From NCBI GenBank assembly GCA_019421865.1, contig JAHZEL010000023.1, forward strand, positions 58,256-122,255: a stretch of 64,000 nt of DNA. Direction: 5' to 3'. Under the pieces are notes generated by a model. The model saw only the letters and a list, made by a program, of their open reading frames with translations. It ran no database searches and was not told the DNA's origin. The position numbers were made by a program, and so were the translations under genes. This stretch comes from Desulfovibrionaceae bacterium (GTDB lineage: Bacteria > Desulfobacterota > Desulfovibrionia > Desulfovibrionales > Desulfovibrionaceae). Shown here in pieces: positions 42,773-51,902 of this stretch (position 1 is the first letter of the stretch; every line of letters starts with the position of its first letter).

Positions 42773-44848
42773 CTAGTTCTTCTTGGCTACCAGTTCTTCA
42801 GCGATGCTGGCGGGCACTCTTTCGTAGTGATCGAACTGCATGCTGAAGGTGGCGCGGCCCTGCGTACGGGAACGCAGGTCGGTGGCGTAACCGAACATTT
42901 CAGACAGCGGCACATGGCAGCTGATGACCTGGGCGCCGGCGCGGGCTTCCATGGCCTGCACCTTGCCGCGACGACCGTTGAGGTCGCCCATGACGTCGCC
43001 GAGGTAATCTTCGGGGGTCACCACTTCCACGCTCATGATGGGCTCGAGCAGAACAGGAGAAGCCTTGCGCATGGCGTCCTTGATGGCCATGGAACCGGCA
43101 ACATAGAAGGCCTGTTCGGAGGAGTCCACTTCGTGGTAGGAGCCGAACACGAGGTTCACCTTCACGTCGACGGCGGGATAACCGGCGAGCACGCCGCTCT
43201 TCAGGGCGTCCTGAATACCCTTGTCGATGGCGGGGATGTATTCCTTGGGAATCACGCCGCCCGTGATGGAGTTGATGAACTCGTAGCCCTTGCCCGGATT
43301 CGGTTCGACTTCAATGACGGCATGACCGTACTGACCGCGACCGCCGGACTGCTTGGCGTACTTGGTGTCGGACTTGGAGGGTTTGGTAATGGTTTCGCGA
43401 TAGGCAACCTGGGGCTTGCCCACGTTGGCGTTCACGTTGAATTCACGGGTGAGGCGGTCGACGATGATGTCGAGGTGCAGCTCGCCCATGCCGGCGATGA
43501 GGGTCTGTCCGGTTTCCTCGTCGCCCGTCACGCGGAAGGAAGGATCTTCCTTGGAGAGCTTGTTGAGGGCGGCGGACAGGGCGTCACGGTCGGCCTTGGT
43601 CTTGGGTTCGATGGCAACCTGGATAACAGGATCCGGGATGTCCAGGGATTCCAGAACCACGGGAGCGTCGTCGTGGCAGAGGGTGTCGCCGGTGGAGACG
43701 TTCTTGAGGCCCACGAGAGCGACGATGTCGCCGGCGCCGGCCCACTTGATTTCTTCACGCTTGTTGGCGTGCATGCGGACGATACGGCCGATGCGTTCGC
43801 TCTTGCCGGTGGTGGAGTTGAGCACGGACATGCCGGGTTCAACAAAGCCGGAGTAGATGCGGAAGAAGGAGAGGTGACCGATGTAGGGGTCGGCCGCCAG
43901 CTTGAAGACGAGACCCGCAAGAGGAGCCTTGTCGTCGGCGGGGCAGAGCACTTCTTCGTCGGTGTGGGGGTTGGTGCCCTTCATTTCCTCGATGTCGAGG
44001 GGAGAAGGCAGGTACTCGACGATGGCGTCGAGCAGCAGCTGCACGCCCACGTTGCGGAAAGCGGTGCCGCACAGAACGGGCACGATGGTCTGGGCGATGG
44101 TGGCCTTACGGATGCAGTAGTGGAGATCTTCTTCGGAAAGAGTGCCTTCTTCGAGGTACTTTTCCATCATCTCTTCGTCCTGCTCAGCGACGGCTTCCAT
44201 CATTTCCAGGCGCTTTTCTTCGTACAGGTCCATGAGGTCGGCGGGGATTTCTTCTTCCCAGAAGTCGGAACCCTTGCTTTCCTTGTCGAACATGATGGCC
44301 TTGCCCTTGATGAGGTCCACCACGCCACGGAATTCGTCTTCGTGGCCGATGGGCAGCTGCAGCATGACGGGGTTGGCCTTCAGGCGGTCATGGATGGTCT
44401 GCACGGAGTGGAAGAAGTCGGCGCCGATTCTGTCCATCTTGTTGATGAAGCAGATACGGGGCACGTTGTAGCGGTTGGCCTGACGCCACACGGTTTCGGA
44501 CTGGGGTTCCACACCGTTCACGCCGTCGAACACGGCCACGGCACCGTCGAGCACGCGCAGCGAACGTTCCACTTCAATGGTGAAGTCCACGTGTCCGGGG
44601 GTGTCGATGATGTTGATGGTGCGGCCCTTCCACTGGCAGTGGGTGGCGGCGGAAGTAATGGTGATGCCGCGTTCCTTTTCCTGTTCCATCCAGTCCATGG
44701 TGGACTCACCTTCGTGCGTTTCACCAATCTTGTGGTTCACGCCGGTGTAGAAAAGGATACGTTCGGTGGTCGTCGTCTTGCCGGCGTCAATATGGGCCAT
44801 AATGCCGATATTGCGCAGATCCTTGATTTCAAAGGTACGGTTGGACAT
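42773..44848 (-). CDS. fusA: Elongation factor G
   Basis: A 691-residue translational GTPase that drives ribosome translocation and recycling. G1 AHIDAGKTTTTER, switch I RGITITSAATHC, DTPGHVDF and NKMDRIG are intact, as are the domain IV block GGRGQYGHAVIEVEPNPGKGYEF and MEARAGAQVISCHVPLSEMFGYATDLRS. The gene starts 6 bases after rpsG. No tuf gene follows it, unlike many str operons. Confidence 0.98.
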   Translation of the reverse strand: MSNRTFEIKDLRNIGIMAHIDAGKTTTTERILFYTGVNHKIGETHEGESTMDWMEQEKERGITITSAATHCQWKGRTINIIDTPGHVDFTIEVERSLRVLDGAVAVFDGVNGVEPQSETVWRQANRYNVPRICFINKMDRIGADFFHSVQTIHDRLKANPVMLQLPIGHEDEFRGVVDLIKGKAIMFDKESKGSDFWEEEIPADLMDLYEEKRLEMMEAVAEQDEEMMEKYLEEGTLSEEDLHYCIRKATIAQTIVPVLCGTAFRNVGVQLLLDAIVEYLPSPLDIEEMKGTNPHTDEEVLCPADDKAPLAGLVFKLAADPYIGHLSFFRIYSGFVEPGMSVLNSTTGKSERIGRIVRMHANKREEIKWAGAGDIVALVGLKNVSTGDTLCHDDAPVVLESLDIPDPVIQVAIEPKTKADRDALSAALNKLSKEDPSFRVTGDEETGQTLIAGMGELHLDIIVDRLTREFNVNANVGKPQVAYRETITKPSKSDTKYAKQSGGRGQYGHAVIEVEPNPGKGYEFINSITGGVIPKEYIPAIDKGIQDALKSGVLAGYPAVDVKVNLVFGSYHEVDSSEQAFYVAGSMAIKDAMRKASPVLLEPIMSVEVVTPEDYLGDVMGDLNGRRGKVQAMEARAGAQVISCHVPLSEMFGYATDLRSRTQGRATFSMQFDHYERVPASIAEELVAKKN

Positions 44849-44854
44849 GGCGGC

Positions 44855-45325
44855 CTACCAGCGGAAATGAGCGAAAGCCTTGTTGGCTTCGGCCATACGG
44901 TGGGTGTCTTCCTTCTTCTTCACGGAACCGCCGCGGTTGTTGAAGGCATCGATGAGTTCCGCGGACAGCTTGGCGATCATGCCCTTTTCACCGCGGGCGC
45001 GGGAGTAGGTGATGAGCCAGCGCAGAGCCAGGGAGATCTGGCGTTCGGGGCGGACTTCGACGGGCACCTGGTAGTTGGCGCCGCCGACGCGACGGGACTT
45101 GACTTCCACGTGGGGCTTCACGTTCTCAACAGCCTTCTCGAAAGCGTGCAGAGCGTCTTCACCGGTCTTTTCACCGAGGATTTCGAGAGAACGGTAGAAG
45201 ATGGTTTCCGCGGGGCCCTTCTTGCCGTCGTACATGAGACGGTTCACGAAGCGGGCCACGAGGCGGCTGTTGTAGATCGGATCGGGCAAAATTTCCCTTT
45301 TTGCAATGGGACCTTTGCGGGGCAT
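44855..45325 (-). CDS. rpsG: 30S ribosomal protein S7
   Basis: A 156-residue primary assembly protein of the 30S head. MPRKGPIAKREILPDPIYNS, VARFVNRLMYDGKKG, VGGANYQVPVEVRPERQ and the end EANKAFAHFRW are standard. Second gene of the str operon, 78 bases after rpsL. Confidence 0.98.
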   Translation of the reverse strand: MPRKGPIAKREILPDPIYNSRLVARFVNRLMYDGKKGPAETIFYRSLEILGEKTGEDALHAFEKAVENVKPHVEVKSRRVGGANYQVPVEVRPERQISLALRWLITYSRARGEKGMIAKLSAELIDAFNNRGGSVKKKEDTHRMAEANKAFAHFRW

Positions 45326-45403
45326 GGTGATTCCTCCGTAATCAAGTTGGAATGGTCTTCAGAACCACTGGAAGACCATAAAAATGGAGTGGAGACTCTA
45401 AAA

Positions 45404-45778
45404 TCAGTTCTTGGGACGCTTGGCGCCGTACTTGGAACGACGCTGACGGCGATCCTGCACACCGGAGGTGTCCAGAGTACCACGAACGATGTGGTAACGG
45501 ACACCGGGAAGGTCCTTCACACGGCCGCCGCGAATCATCACGACGGAGTGTTCCTGAAGGTTGTGGCCTTCGCCGGGGATGTAAGCCGAAACTTCGATGC
45601 CGTTGGTCAGGCGCACACGGGCGACCTTACGAAGAGCGGAGTTAGGCTTCTTGGGGGTGGTGGTGTACACACGGGTGCACACGCCGCGACGCTGAGGGCA
45701 TTCCTGCAGGGCGGGGGTCTTCTTTCTCTTCACCACCTTCTTCCGTTCGATACGGATAAGCTGCTGAATAGTAGGCAT
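45404..45778 (-). CDS. rpsL: 30S ribosomal protein S12
   Basis: A 124-residue decoding-centre protein. MPTIQQLIRIERKK start with GGAGG 5 bases upstream. TPKKPNSALRKVARVRL and RGGRVKDLPGVRYHIVRG carry lysines at the positions where streptomycin-resistance changes occur, so the sequence looks wild type there. First gene of the str operon. Confidence 0.98.
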   Translation of the reverse strand: MPTIQQLIRIERKKVVKRKKTPALQECPQRRGVCTRVYTTTPKKPNSALRKVARVRLTNGIEVSAYIPGEGHNLQEHSVVMIRGGRVKDLPGVRYHIVRGTLDTSGVQDRRQRRSKYGAKRPKN

Positions 45779-45824
45779 GTGTTCCTCCAAAATAAAAACA
45801 CAAAGTTAGGCCAAAGAACGATAT

Positions 45825-45853
45825 CAAATATCTTTGAATGATTAATTTGTCAA
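45825..45853 (-). promoter_or_regulatory. Promoter of the str operon
   Basis: On the minus strand TTGACA, 17 bases, TATTTG, in an AT-rich stretch 47 bases before rpsL. The -35 is perfect, the -10 only fair. Confidence 0.55.
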
Positions 45854-45993
45854 GGAATTTTTCCGGAATCGCCGGAGTTCGGCCCTGCGGCGCAGACGGC
45901 GGTGAAAAAGGCGTGGCCGGAGAGGGGAACACCCTTCCGGCGAAGGCCCCGGCTCCTCCCTCACGTTTCGTCGGCGGGGCAATCTTTGTGCGC

Positions 45994-46029
45994 AGGCCCG
46001 TTGACACGGACGGGCCTCGCGTTTACCCC
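45994..46029 (+). promoter_or_regulatory. Candidate hypD promoter with overlapping inverted repeat
   Basis: TTGACA at 46001 and a weak -10 (TACCCC) 17 bases later. The -35 is enclosed by AGGCCCGT (45994-46001) and ACGGGCCT (46010-46017), an 8-bp inverted repeat that could be an operator. Confidence 0.4.
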
Positions 46030-46058
46030 TGTGGGGAAACATGTCTTCAGGAGGCCGC

Positions 46059-47165
46059 ATGGATATCTTTTCCTCGTTTCACGATCCGGCGCTGTGCCGC
46101 GCCCTGCTCGACAGGCTGACCCGCGATCTGGAGGCCCTGGGCAGGCCCGTGCGTTTCATGGAAGTGTGCGGCACGCATACGGTCTCCATTTTTCGCAGCG
46201 GTCTGCGTTCTTTGCTGCCCGAAGGGCTGGAACATCTGTCCGGCCCGGGGTGTCCGGTCTGCGTCACGCATGATTCCGAGGTGGATCTCTTCATACGGGC
46301 GGCGGAGAAGCCGAACGTCATTGTGGCCACGTTCGGCGATCTTCTGCGCGTGCCGGGTCCGGACGGCCGTTCGCTCAAGAATGCCGCGGCGGACGGCGCG
46401 CGCGTGCAGGTAGTGTACTCTCCGCTGGATGCCGTGAAGCTGGCGGCGGAGCATCCCGGCGACATGGTGGTCTTCCCCTCCGTGGGCTTTGAAACGACGG
46501 CGCCGGTCATTGCCGGAGCAGTGATGGCGGCCAAGAAGGCCGGACTTTCCAATTTCTGCATCGTGCCCTGCAACAAGCTGGTGCCTCCGGCCATGCGTGC
46601 CCTGCTTGCCGGAGATGAGGGCGCTTCACACAGGGTGGACGCTTTTCTGCTGCCCGGCCATGTGGCCGTCGTGCTCGGTCTGGCGCCGTTCGCCTTTCTG
46701 GCGGAGGAGTTCGGCCGCCCGTCCGTGGTAGGCGGCTTCGAGCCTGCCGACATTCTTTCCGCGCTGTGTCTCATGCTCGATATGCTGCGCCGGGGAGAGC
46801 CTGCCGTCGGCAACACCTACACCCGCGCCGTGAGCGATGAGGGCAGCCCGCAGGCCCGCCGCATCATGGATACGGTGTTCCGCGTGACCGATGCGCGCTG
46901 GCGCGGCCTCGGCGTGATTGCCGAAAGCGGCCTTGCGCTGCGTGACGAGTGGCGGCAGTTCGACGCGCTCGAGAGGCTCGGCCTTGAGCCGGGAGATACG
47001 GGCGTCATTCCCGGCTGCCGCTGCGGCGATATTCTGCGCGGCATTCTTACGCCGGATAAGTGCCCGCTGTTCGGCCGGGTATGTACGCCGCAGAATCCTA
47101 CGGGACCGTGCATGGTTTCCACGGAAGGGAGCTGCGCGGCCTGGTACCGCTACCGCGGCGTGTAG
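46059..47165 (+). CDS. hypD: Hydrogenase maturation factor HypD
   Basis: A 368-residue iron-sulfur scaffold that, with HypC, builds the Fe(CN)2CO group of [NiFe]-hydrogenases. MEVCGTHTVSIFRSGLRSLLP, SGPGCPVCVT and the C-terminal 4Fe-4S ligands in CRCGDILRG...CPLFGRVCTPQNPTGPCMVSTEGSC are all present. ATG 46059 is preferred because AGGAGG lies just upstream; the ATG at 46041 precedes that site. hypE is about 1.7 kb downstream, separated by trpB. Confidence 0.95.
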   Translation: MDIFSSFHDPALCRALLDRLTRDLEALGRPVRFMEVCGTHTVSIFRSGLRSLLPEGLEHLSGPGCPVCVTHDSEVDLFIRAAEKPNVIVATFGDLLRVPGPDGRSLKNAAADGARVQVVYSPLDAVKLAAEHPGDMVVFPSVGFETTAPVIAGAVMAAKKAGLSNFCIVPCNKLVPPAMRALLAGDEGASHRVDAFLLPGHVAVVLGLAPFAFLAEEFGRPSVVGGFEPADILSALCLMLDMLRRGEPAVGNTYTRAVSDEGSPQARRIMDTVFRVTDARWRGLGVIAESGLALRDEWRQFDALERLGLEPGDTGVIPGCRCGDILRGILTPDKCPLFGRVCTPQNPTGPCMVSTEGSCAAWYRYRGV

Positions 47166-47226
47166 GCGATCCTGCCGTTCGCAAAGGGCCCCGGGAGTTT
47201 TTTTCAGAGAGTATCTTCCGACATTC

Positions 47227-47256
47227 TTGACAGCAGAAAATATTTTTTGCTAAAGC
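47227..47256 (+). promoter_or_regulatory. Promoter of the trpL-trpB unit
   Basis: Perfect TTGACA, 18 bases, TAAAGC with TGC just before it. The start would lie very near the leader-peptide ATG, so the leader mRNA may be almost leaderless. Confidence 0.5.
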
Positions 47257-47263
47257 TGAATCC

Positions 47264-47317
47264 ATGAACACGAACGCTTCCAGAACTCTTTCCTGCATGT
47301 GGTGGTGGCCCTGCTAA
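47264..47317 (+). CDS. trpL: trp operon-type leader peptide with three consecutive Trp codons
   Basis: A 17-codon reading frame, MNTNASRTLSCMWWWPC, with three TGG codons in a row near its end, directly followed by alternative RNA hairpins and then by trpB. Ribosome stalling at the Trp codons when charged tRNA-Trp is scarce would favour the antiterminator. No strong Shine-Dalgarno sequence is visible. Confidence 0.88.
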   Translation: MNTNASRTLSCMWWWPC

Positions 47318-47333
47318 AGGGGCCGGGTTCTGG
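47280..47333 (+). promoter_or_regulatory. Attenuator pause hairpin (1:2) and antiterminator strand
   Basis: CCAGAAC (47280-47286) pairs with GTTCTGG (47327-47333), and GGCCC (47307-47311) with GGGCC (47320-47324), covering the Trp codons. The strand CCGGGTTC (47323-47330) can instead pair with GAACC(G)CGG at the 5' side of the terminator. Confidence 0.75.
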
Positions 47334-47360
47334 AGTATTCTTTTTACAGCAGCATCATTG

Positions 47361-47392
47361 AACCGCGGTCGGAGTAACGGCCGCGGTTTTTT
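47361..47392 (+). terminator. trpB attenuator terminator
   Basis: AACCGCGG/CCGCGGTT stem with a T-run to 47392, ending 47 bases before the trpB start. Confidence 0.88.
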
Positions 47393-47439
47393 ATATGGCA
47401 GAATCGGAAGGCCGTGCTCCACTCGAAAAGGAGTCAGAC

Positions 47440-48654
47440 ATGAGCATTTCCGAATCCAGCAGCATCTGCGCCCAGGCTTTTGAAACCGGTTTCTTCGGCC
47501 CCTACGGCGGACAGTTCGTTCCCGAATCTCTGAAAAAAGTGCTGGACGAAGTCAACGAAGCCTTCATCCGCTATCGCGACGATCCCGATTTTCAGGCCGA
47601 GCTTGCCGCTCTCTTCGCCAACTATTGCGGACGCCCCTCTCCCGTGTTCCACTGCCGCAATCTGAGCCGCGAACTCGGCGGCGCGCAGATCTATCTCAAG
47701 CGCGAAGATCTGAACCATCTCGGCGCGCACAAGATCAACAATACGCTCGGTCAGGTGCTTCTGGCCAAACGCATGGGCAAGACCCGCCTTGTGGCGGAAA
47801 CCGGCGCCGGTCAGCACGGCGTGGCCACGGCCGCCACGGCGGCGCTCTTCGGCATGCAGTGCGTGGTGTATATGGGCGAAGAGGACATGCGTCGTCAGGC
47901 CCTCAACGTGTTCCGTATGCGCATGATGGGCGCGGAAGTGCGTCCGGCCATGAGCGGTCAGCGTACCCTCAAGGAAGCCGTTGACGAGGCTCTCGACTGC
48001 TTTGTTAATGATCCCGAAATGTTCTATGTGCTCGGCTCGGCCGTCGGCCCGCATCCCTATCCCGTCATGGTGCGGCATTTCCAGTCCATCATCGGCCGTG
48101 AAGCCCGCGCCCAGAGCCTTGAGCAGATCGGCCGCCTGCCCGATTACGCCATTGCCTGCGTGGGCGGCGGCTCCAACTCCATCGGTCTGTTCGCCGGCTT
48201 CCTCGATGATGCCGACGTGAAGCTCGTGGGCGTGGAACCCGGCGGCCGCGGTCCCGGCTACGGCGATCATGCCGCGAGCCTCTGCAAGGGCAAGCCCGGC
48301 ATCCTGCACGGCTTCAATGGCTATGTGCTGCAGGACGAGAACGGCGGCGTGGCGCCGGTGTATTCCATTTCCGCCGGACTCGACTATCCCGGCGTGGGCC
48401 CCGAACACTGCCAGCTCAAGGATTCCGGCCGCGCCGAGTACGTCACCGTCACCGACGAGGAAGCCGTGGAGGCTTTCCTTACCCTGTCCAGAAAGGAAGG
48501 CATCATTCCCGCGCTCGAATCCTCGCATGCACTTGCGCACGCCATGCGCATCGCTCCCGGACTCGATAAGGACAAGATCATTCTGGTCTGCCTTTCCGGC
48601 CGCGGCGATAAGGACGTGACCCAGATCGCCGAGCTTCTTAAAGGTAGAGTGTAG
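47440..48654 (+). CDS. trpB: Tryptophan synthase beta chain
   Basis: A 404-residue PLP enzyme that joins indole and serine. The PLP lysine is Lys98 in LGAHKINN; ETGAGQHGVATA holds the catalytic Glu, and GGGSNSIG binds the phosphate. The N-terminus GPYGGQFVPESL is of the TrpB1 type that works with TrpA. AAAAGGAG lies 6 bases before ATG 47440. No other trp gene is in the window, yet the gene has its own Trp-codon attenuator. Confidence 0.96.
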   Translation: MSISESSSICAQAFETGFFGPYGGQFVPESLKKVLDEVNEAFIRYRDDPDFQAELAALFANYCGRPSPVFHCRNLSRELGGAQIYLKREDLNHLGAHKINNTLGQVLLAKRMGKTRLVAETGAGQHGVATAATAALFGMQCVVYMGEEDMRRQALNVFRMRMMGAEVRPAMSGQRTLKEAVDEALDCFVNDPEMFYVLGSAVGPHPYPVMVRHFQSIIGREARAQSLEQIGRLPDYAIACVGGGSNSIGLFAGFLDDADVKLVGVEPGGRGPGYGDHAASLCKGKPGILHGFNGYVLQDENGGVAPVYSISAGLDYPGVGPEHCQLKDSGRAEYVTVTDEEAVEAFLTLSRKEGIIPALESSHALAHAMRIAPGLDKDKIILVCLSGRGDKDVTQIAELLKGRV

Positions 48655-48674
48655 AAGGTTTCCGGAGTAGTTCG

Positions 48675-48722
48675 CGCCCGGTTTCCCGTCCGTGGAGGGC
48701 GGGGGACCGGGCGTTTCCCTTT
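48675..48722 (+). terminator. Probable terminator after trpB
   Basis: CGCCCGGT/ACCGGGCG stem with an inner C-rich/G-rich pairing, followed by TTTCCCTTT. The T-run is interrupted. Confidence 0.6.
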
Positions 48723-48830
48723 GGCGGCTTTTGTGCTAGTCTTATTCCCCTTCCATGCCCCGGTTGTTCGCGTTCTCCTGCGGTGCAGGCGTGGAGGTGA
48801 ACCGGCATTTCAATGTTTCAAAGGCCAGCC

Positions 48831-49829
48831 ATGAAGATTCTTCTCGACAGCGGAAGCGGCGGAAGAGCGTCGCAGCGGCTCATCGCCGACGTGTTTCTCC
48901 GTCACTTCGACAACGGCATACTGCGCCGCATGGATGATGCGGCCCTGCTTTCTCTGAACGGCCCCGTGGCCATGAGCACCGACGGCTACACCGTGATGCC
49001 TCTGTTCTTTCCGGGCGGCAGCATAGGAACGCTTGCCGTGCACGGCACGGTGAACGACGTTTCCATGATGGGCGCCCGCCCGCGCTATCTGTCCTGCGCC
49101 TTCATTCTTGAGGAGGGGCTGGAGCTGGATGTGCTTGAGAGAGTCGTGGCCGACATGGCCCGCGCGGCCGAGGCGGCCGGTGTCGACATCGTGACGGGCG
49201 ATACCAAGGTGGTGCCCAGAGGCGCGTGCGACAAGATGTTCATCACCACCGCGGGCGTGGGGGAAGTGCTGGCGGATCCCGCGCCGTCCGGTCATTCGGC
49301 CCGTCCGGGCGATGCCGTGCTCATCAGCGGAGCCATGGGAGATCACGGCCTTACCGTCATGGCGGGGCGCGACAATCTTTCCTTTGCCGCAGGCGTGGAG
49401 AGCGACAGCGCGCCGCTGAACGGCATGGTGGAGCGGCTCATCACCGAAGTGGGCGACATCCATGTGCTGCGCGACCCCACGCGCGGCGGCCTTGCCACCA
49501 CGCTCAACGAAATTGCCGAGCAGTCCGGCGTGGGCTGCGTGATCGAGGAATCCGCCGTTCCCGTGCACGAGAACGTGCGCGCCGGTTGCGACGTGCTCGG
49601 TCTGGATCCCCTTTATCTCGCCAACGAAGGCAAGCTCATCTGCATTCTGCCCCGCGAAAAGGCGCAGGCGGCGCTTTCCGTCATGCGCTCCTGCAGCTTC
49701 GGCGCCGAGGCGGCCATCATCGGCGAAATCGTGGAAGCGGAGAGGCCCCGGGTGGAACTTCGCACCTTCATGGGCGGCTCAAGACTTCTTTCCATGCTGG
49801 AAGGGGCGCAGCTGCCCCGCATCTGCTGA
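48831..49829 (+). CDS. hypE: Hydrogenase maturation factor HypE
   Basis: A 332-residue PurM-fold enzyme that dehydrates a carbamoyl group on its C-terminal cysteine to a thiocyanate for [NiFe]-hydrogenase cyanide ligands. GSGGRASQRLI, TDGYTVMPLFFPGGSIGTLAVHGTVND, DPTRGGLATTLNEIA and the terminal PRIC with the essential Cys are present. ATG 48831 fits the family N-terminus; an in-frame ATG at 48813 would add six residues. The next gene begins 7 bases after the stop. Confidence 0.96.
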   Translation: MKILLDSGSGGRASQRLIADVFLRHFDNGILRRMDDAALLSLNGPVAMSTDGYTVMPLFFPGGSIGTLAVHGTVNDVSMMGARPRYLSCAFILEEGLELDVLERVVADMARAAEAAGVDIVTGDTKVVPRGACDKMFITTAGVGEVLADPAPSGHSARPGDAVLISGAMGDHGLTVMAGRDNLSFAAGVESDSAPLNGMVERLITEVGDIHVLRDPTRGGLATTLNEIAEQSGVGCVIEESAVPVHENVRAGCDVLGLDPLYLANEGKLICILPREKAQAALSVMRSCSFGAEAAIIGEIVEAERPRVELRTFMGGSRLLSMLEGAQLPRIC

Positions 49830-49836
49830 GGTCGTC

Positions 49837-50895
49837 ATGCGTATCGGCGTATGGAATACCGCGTTTCTGGGCGACTCCGTGCTGACGTTGCCGCTTATCC
49901 GCACCCTCAAGGCCGCATGGCCGCAGGCCGAGGTGGACTTCTATGTGCGGGGCGGTCTTGGTTCGCTCTATGAGGCGCAGCCGGAAATTTCTCATGTGTA
50001 TGTCTGCGACAAGCGGGGCAGGGAAAAGGGTCTTGCCGCCATGCTGCGCCAGGGCCGTGAGGTGGCCGCGCGGGGGTACGACATCTGGGTGGACGCCCAT
50101 CTCAGCCTGCGCAGCTCGTACACGGCTCTCGCGAGCCGCGCTCCCGTGCGCGTGGGCTATGCCGAGGCCGTGCTCTCCCGCTTCGTGTTTACGCGCCGCG
50201 TGCGTCGCCGCTTCCGCGAACTGCAGGAAATCGAACGACTTCTGGAGCTTGCCGGAGCACTGGATATTCCCCGTGGCATTCTGGATGATCCCGCCCTGCA
50301 CTGGCCGGAGCTCTCGCTGCCGGAAAAGGCGAAGGAAGAAGCCGCCGCGCTGCTTTCCGTGCTTCCCGAGGGCAGAACGATAGGTCTGCATCCCGGTTCG
50401 GTATGGCCCACCAAACGCTGGACGCCGGAAGGCTTTGCCTTTATCCTGCGCCGTGCGCTCGATCAGGGCGTGAATGCGGTGCTTCTGGCCGGCCCCGGAG
50501 AGGAGGAAACCGCCGCCGAAGTGAAGGCGCTCTCCGGAGTGCGCGAAGGCGAGTCCCGCTTTCTTGATCTTTCGGGACGGACGAGCCTGCTTTCCCTTGC
50601 GGCGGTGCTGGGCAGACTGGACTGCTATGTCACCAACGATTCCGGTCCCATGCACCTTGCCTGGGCGCAGCATACTCCGGTCACGGCGCTGTTCGGGCCC
50701 ACGGTGCGCGAACTCGGGTTTGCGCCGCGTGGCGAAATGAGCAGCGTGCTGGAGGCGGACGAGAAGTGCCGCCCCTGCGGACTGCATGGACACAAGGTCT
50801 GTCCCCAGGGACATTTCCACTGCATGAAGAATATCGACCCGGAAGCCGTGTGGCGCGACGTGGAGCGCAAGATAACGGCGCGGGTACAGGAATAA
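49837..50895 (+). CDS. waaF: Glycosyltransferase family 9, heptosyltransferase II-like
   Basis: A 352-residue GT-B enzyme that adds heptose to the lipopolysaccharide inner core from ADP-heptose. IGVWNTAFLGDSVLTLPLI, IGLHPGSVWPTKRWTPEGFA, VTNDSGPMHLAWA and the CGLHGHKVCPQGHFHCM end are typical. Only 7 bases separate it from hypE and 3 from tatD, so the three are cotranscribed. The II-versus-I or other GT9 assignment is by resemblance. Confidence 0.88.
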   Translation: MRIGVWNTAFLGDSVLTLPLIRTLKAAWPQAEVDFYVRGGLGSLYEAQPEISHVYVCDKRGREKGLAAMLRQGREVAARGYDIWVDAHLSLRSSYTALASRAPVRVGYAEAVLSRFVFTRRVRRRFRELQEIERLLELAGALDIPRGILDDPALHWPELSLPEKAKEEAAALLSVLPEGRTIGLHPGSVWPTKRWTPEGFAFILRRALDQGVNAVLLAGPGEEETAAEVKALSGVREGESRFLDLSGRTSLLSLAAVLGRLDCYVTNDSGPMHLAWAQHTPVTALFGPTVRELGFAPRGEMSSVLEADEKCRPCGLHGHKVCPQGHFHCMKNIDPEAVWRDVERKITARVQE

Positions 50896-50898
50896 GCC

Positions 50899-51756
50899 AT
50901 GTCTTCACCCAAACAGAGGCCGCTGCCTCAGAGCCTCGGCCTGCCCTTTACCGGCGCGGACAGCCACGCCCATCTCGACGACGAACGCCTTCTGCCCGAT
51001 CTTTCCGGCATGCTGGAGCGGGCCGCTGAGTCCGGCGTGTCTCTCATCGTGCACATGTTTCTTCAGCACGAGCGCTATGCGGCTAATAGAGACGTCATTC
51101 TCGAAGCGGCCGCCGCGCTGCCCAAGGCTCCCGACATCTGCTTCGTGCGCGGCCTTCATCCCGAAGACGTGCTCAGGGCCGACGAGGAGGAATGGGAACA
51201 TCTTGTGGACGCGGTGAAGCATGATCCGCTCATCCGGGCCATAGGAGAGATCGGGCTGGATTATCATTATGAGGAAGGCTATTCGCCTTCGGCCCTTCAG
51301 GAGCCGTGGTTCCGGCGTCAGCTTCGGCTGGCAAGGGAGCTGGACAAGCCGGTGGTGATCCATGCCCGCGATGCCTGGGACAAGGTGTTCGACATTCTGG
51401 ATGAAGAGGGCATGCGCGACCGGCCGCTTCTCTGGCATTGCTTCGGCGGCGATGCGACGCGAGCTTCTCAGATCATGGAGCGCGGCTGGCATATCGCCTT
51501 CGGCGGCGCGTCCACCTTCAAGGCCAACGGCGAAGTGCGCGAGGCGCTTCATGCCGTGCTGCCTGAAAGGCTCATGCTGGAAACCGACTGCCCCTATCTT
51601 GCTCCAGTGCCCTGGCGCGGTAAGACCAATGAACCGGCGCTTACCGTGTTCACGGCCGAGTGTCTTGCCGGGGAAATGGGCATGAGCACGGAAGAACTCT
51701 GGAAGCTGACCGGCGAGAATGCGCGTCGCTTTTTCGGTATGCAGAAAAACGGCTGA
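50899..51756 (+). CDS. tatD: TatD-family metal-dependent DNase
   Basis: A 285-residue TIM-barrel hydrolase. All metal motifs are intact: DSHAHLDD, GEIGLDYHY, VIHARDAWD, WHCFGGD and ETDCPYLAPVPWRGKTNEP. Family members are 3'-5' DNases or D-aminoacyl-tRNA deacylases. Starts 3 bases after the heptosyltransferase stop. Confidence 0.93.
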   Translation: MSSPKQRPLPQSLGLPFTGADSHAHLDDERLLPDLSGMLERAAESGVSLIVHMFLQHERYAANRDVILEAAAALPKAPDICFVRGLHPEDVLRADEEEWEHLVDAVKHDPLIRAIGEIGLDYHYEEGYSPSALQEPWFRRQLRLARELDKPVVIHARDAWDKVFDILDEEGMRDRPLLWHCFGGDATRASQIMERGWHIAFGGASTFKANGEVREALHAVLPERLMLETDCPYLAPVPWRGKTNEPALTVFTAECLAGEMGMSTEELWKLTGENARRFFGMQKNG

Positions 51757-51902
51757 CGCTTCCGGCGGGCGTTCATGCCGCGCGGAAAGAGCGGGGCGGA
51801 ACGCGGCTTCAGCACACGAAAGAATATGACGTCGGGCAAAAGAGAAGCCCGAATGGGAAAGACAGGCTCCTTCGGAGCGACAGATATTTTCAGGAGAAAA
51901 GG

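Noticed and set aside
42827..45841. About 1004-codon plus-strand open frame
   Set aside because: It is antisense to fusA, rpsG and rpsL, which are certain genes on the minus strand.
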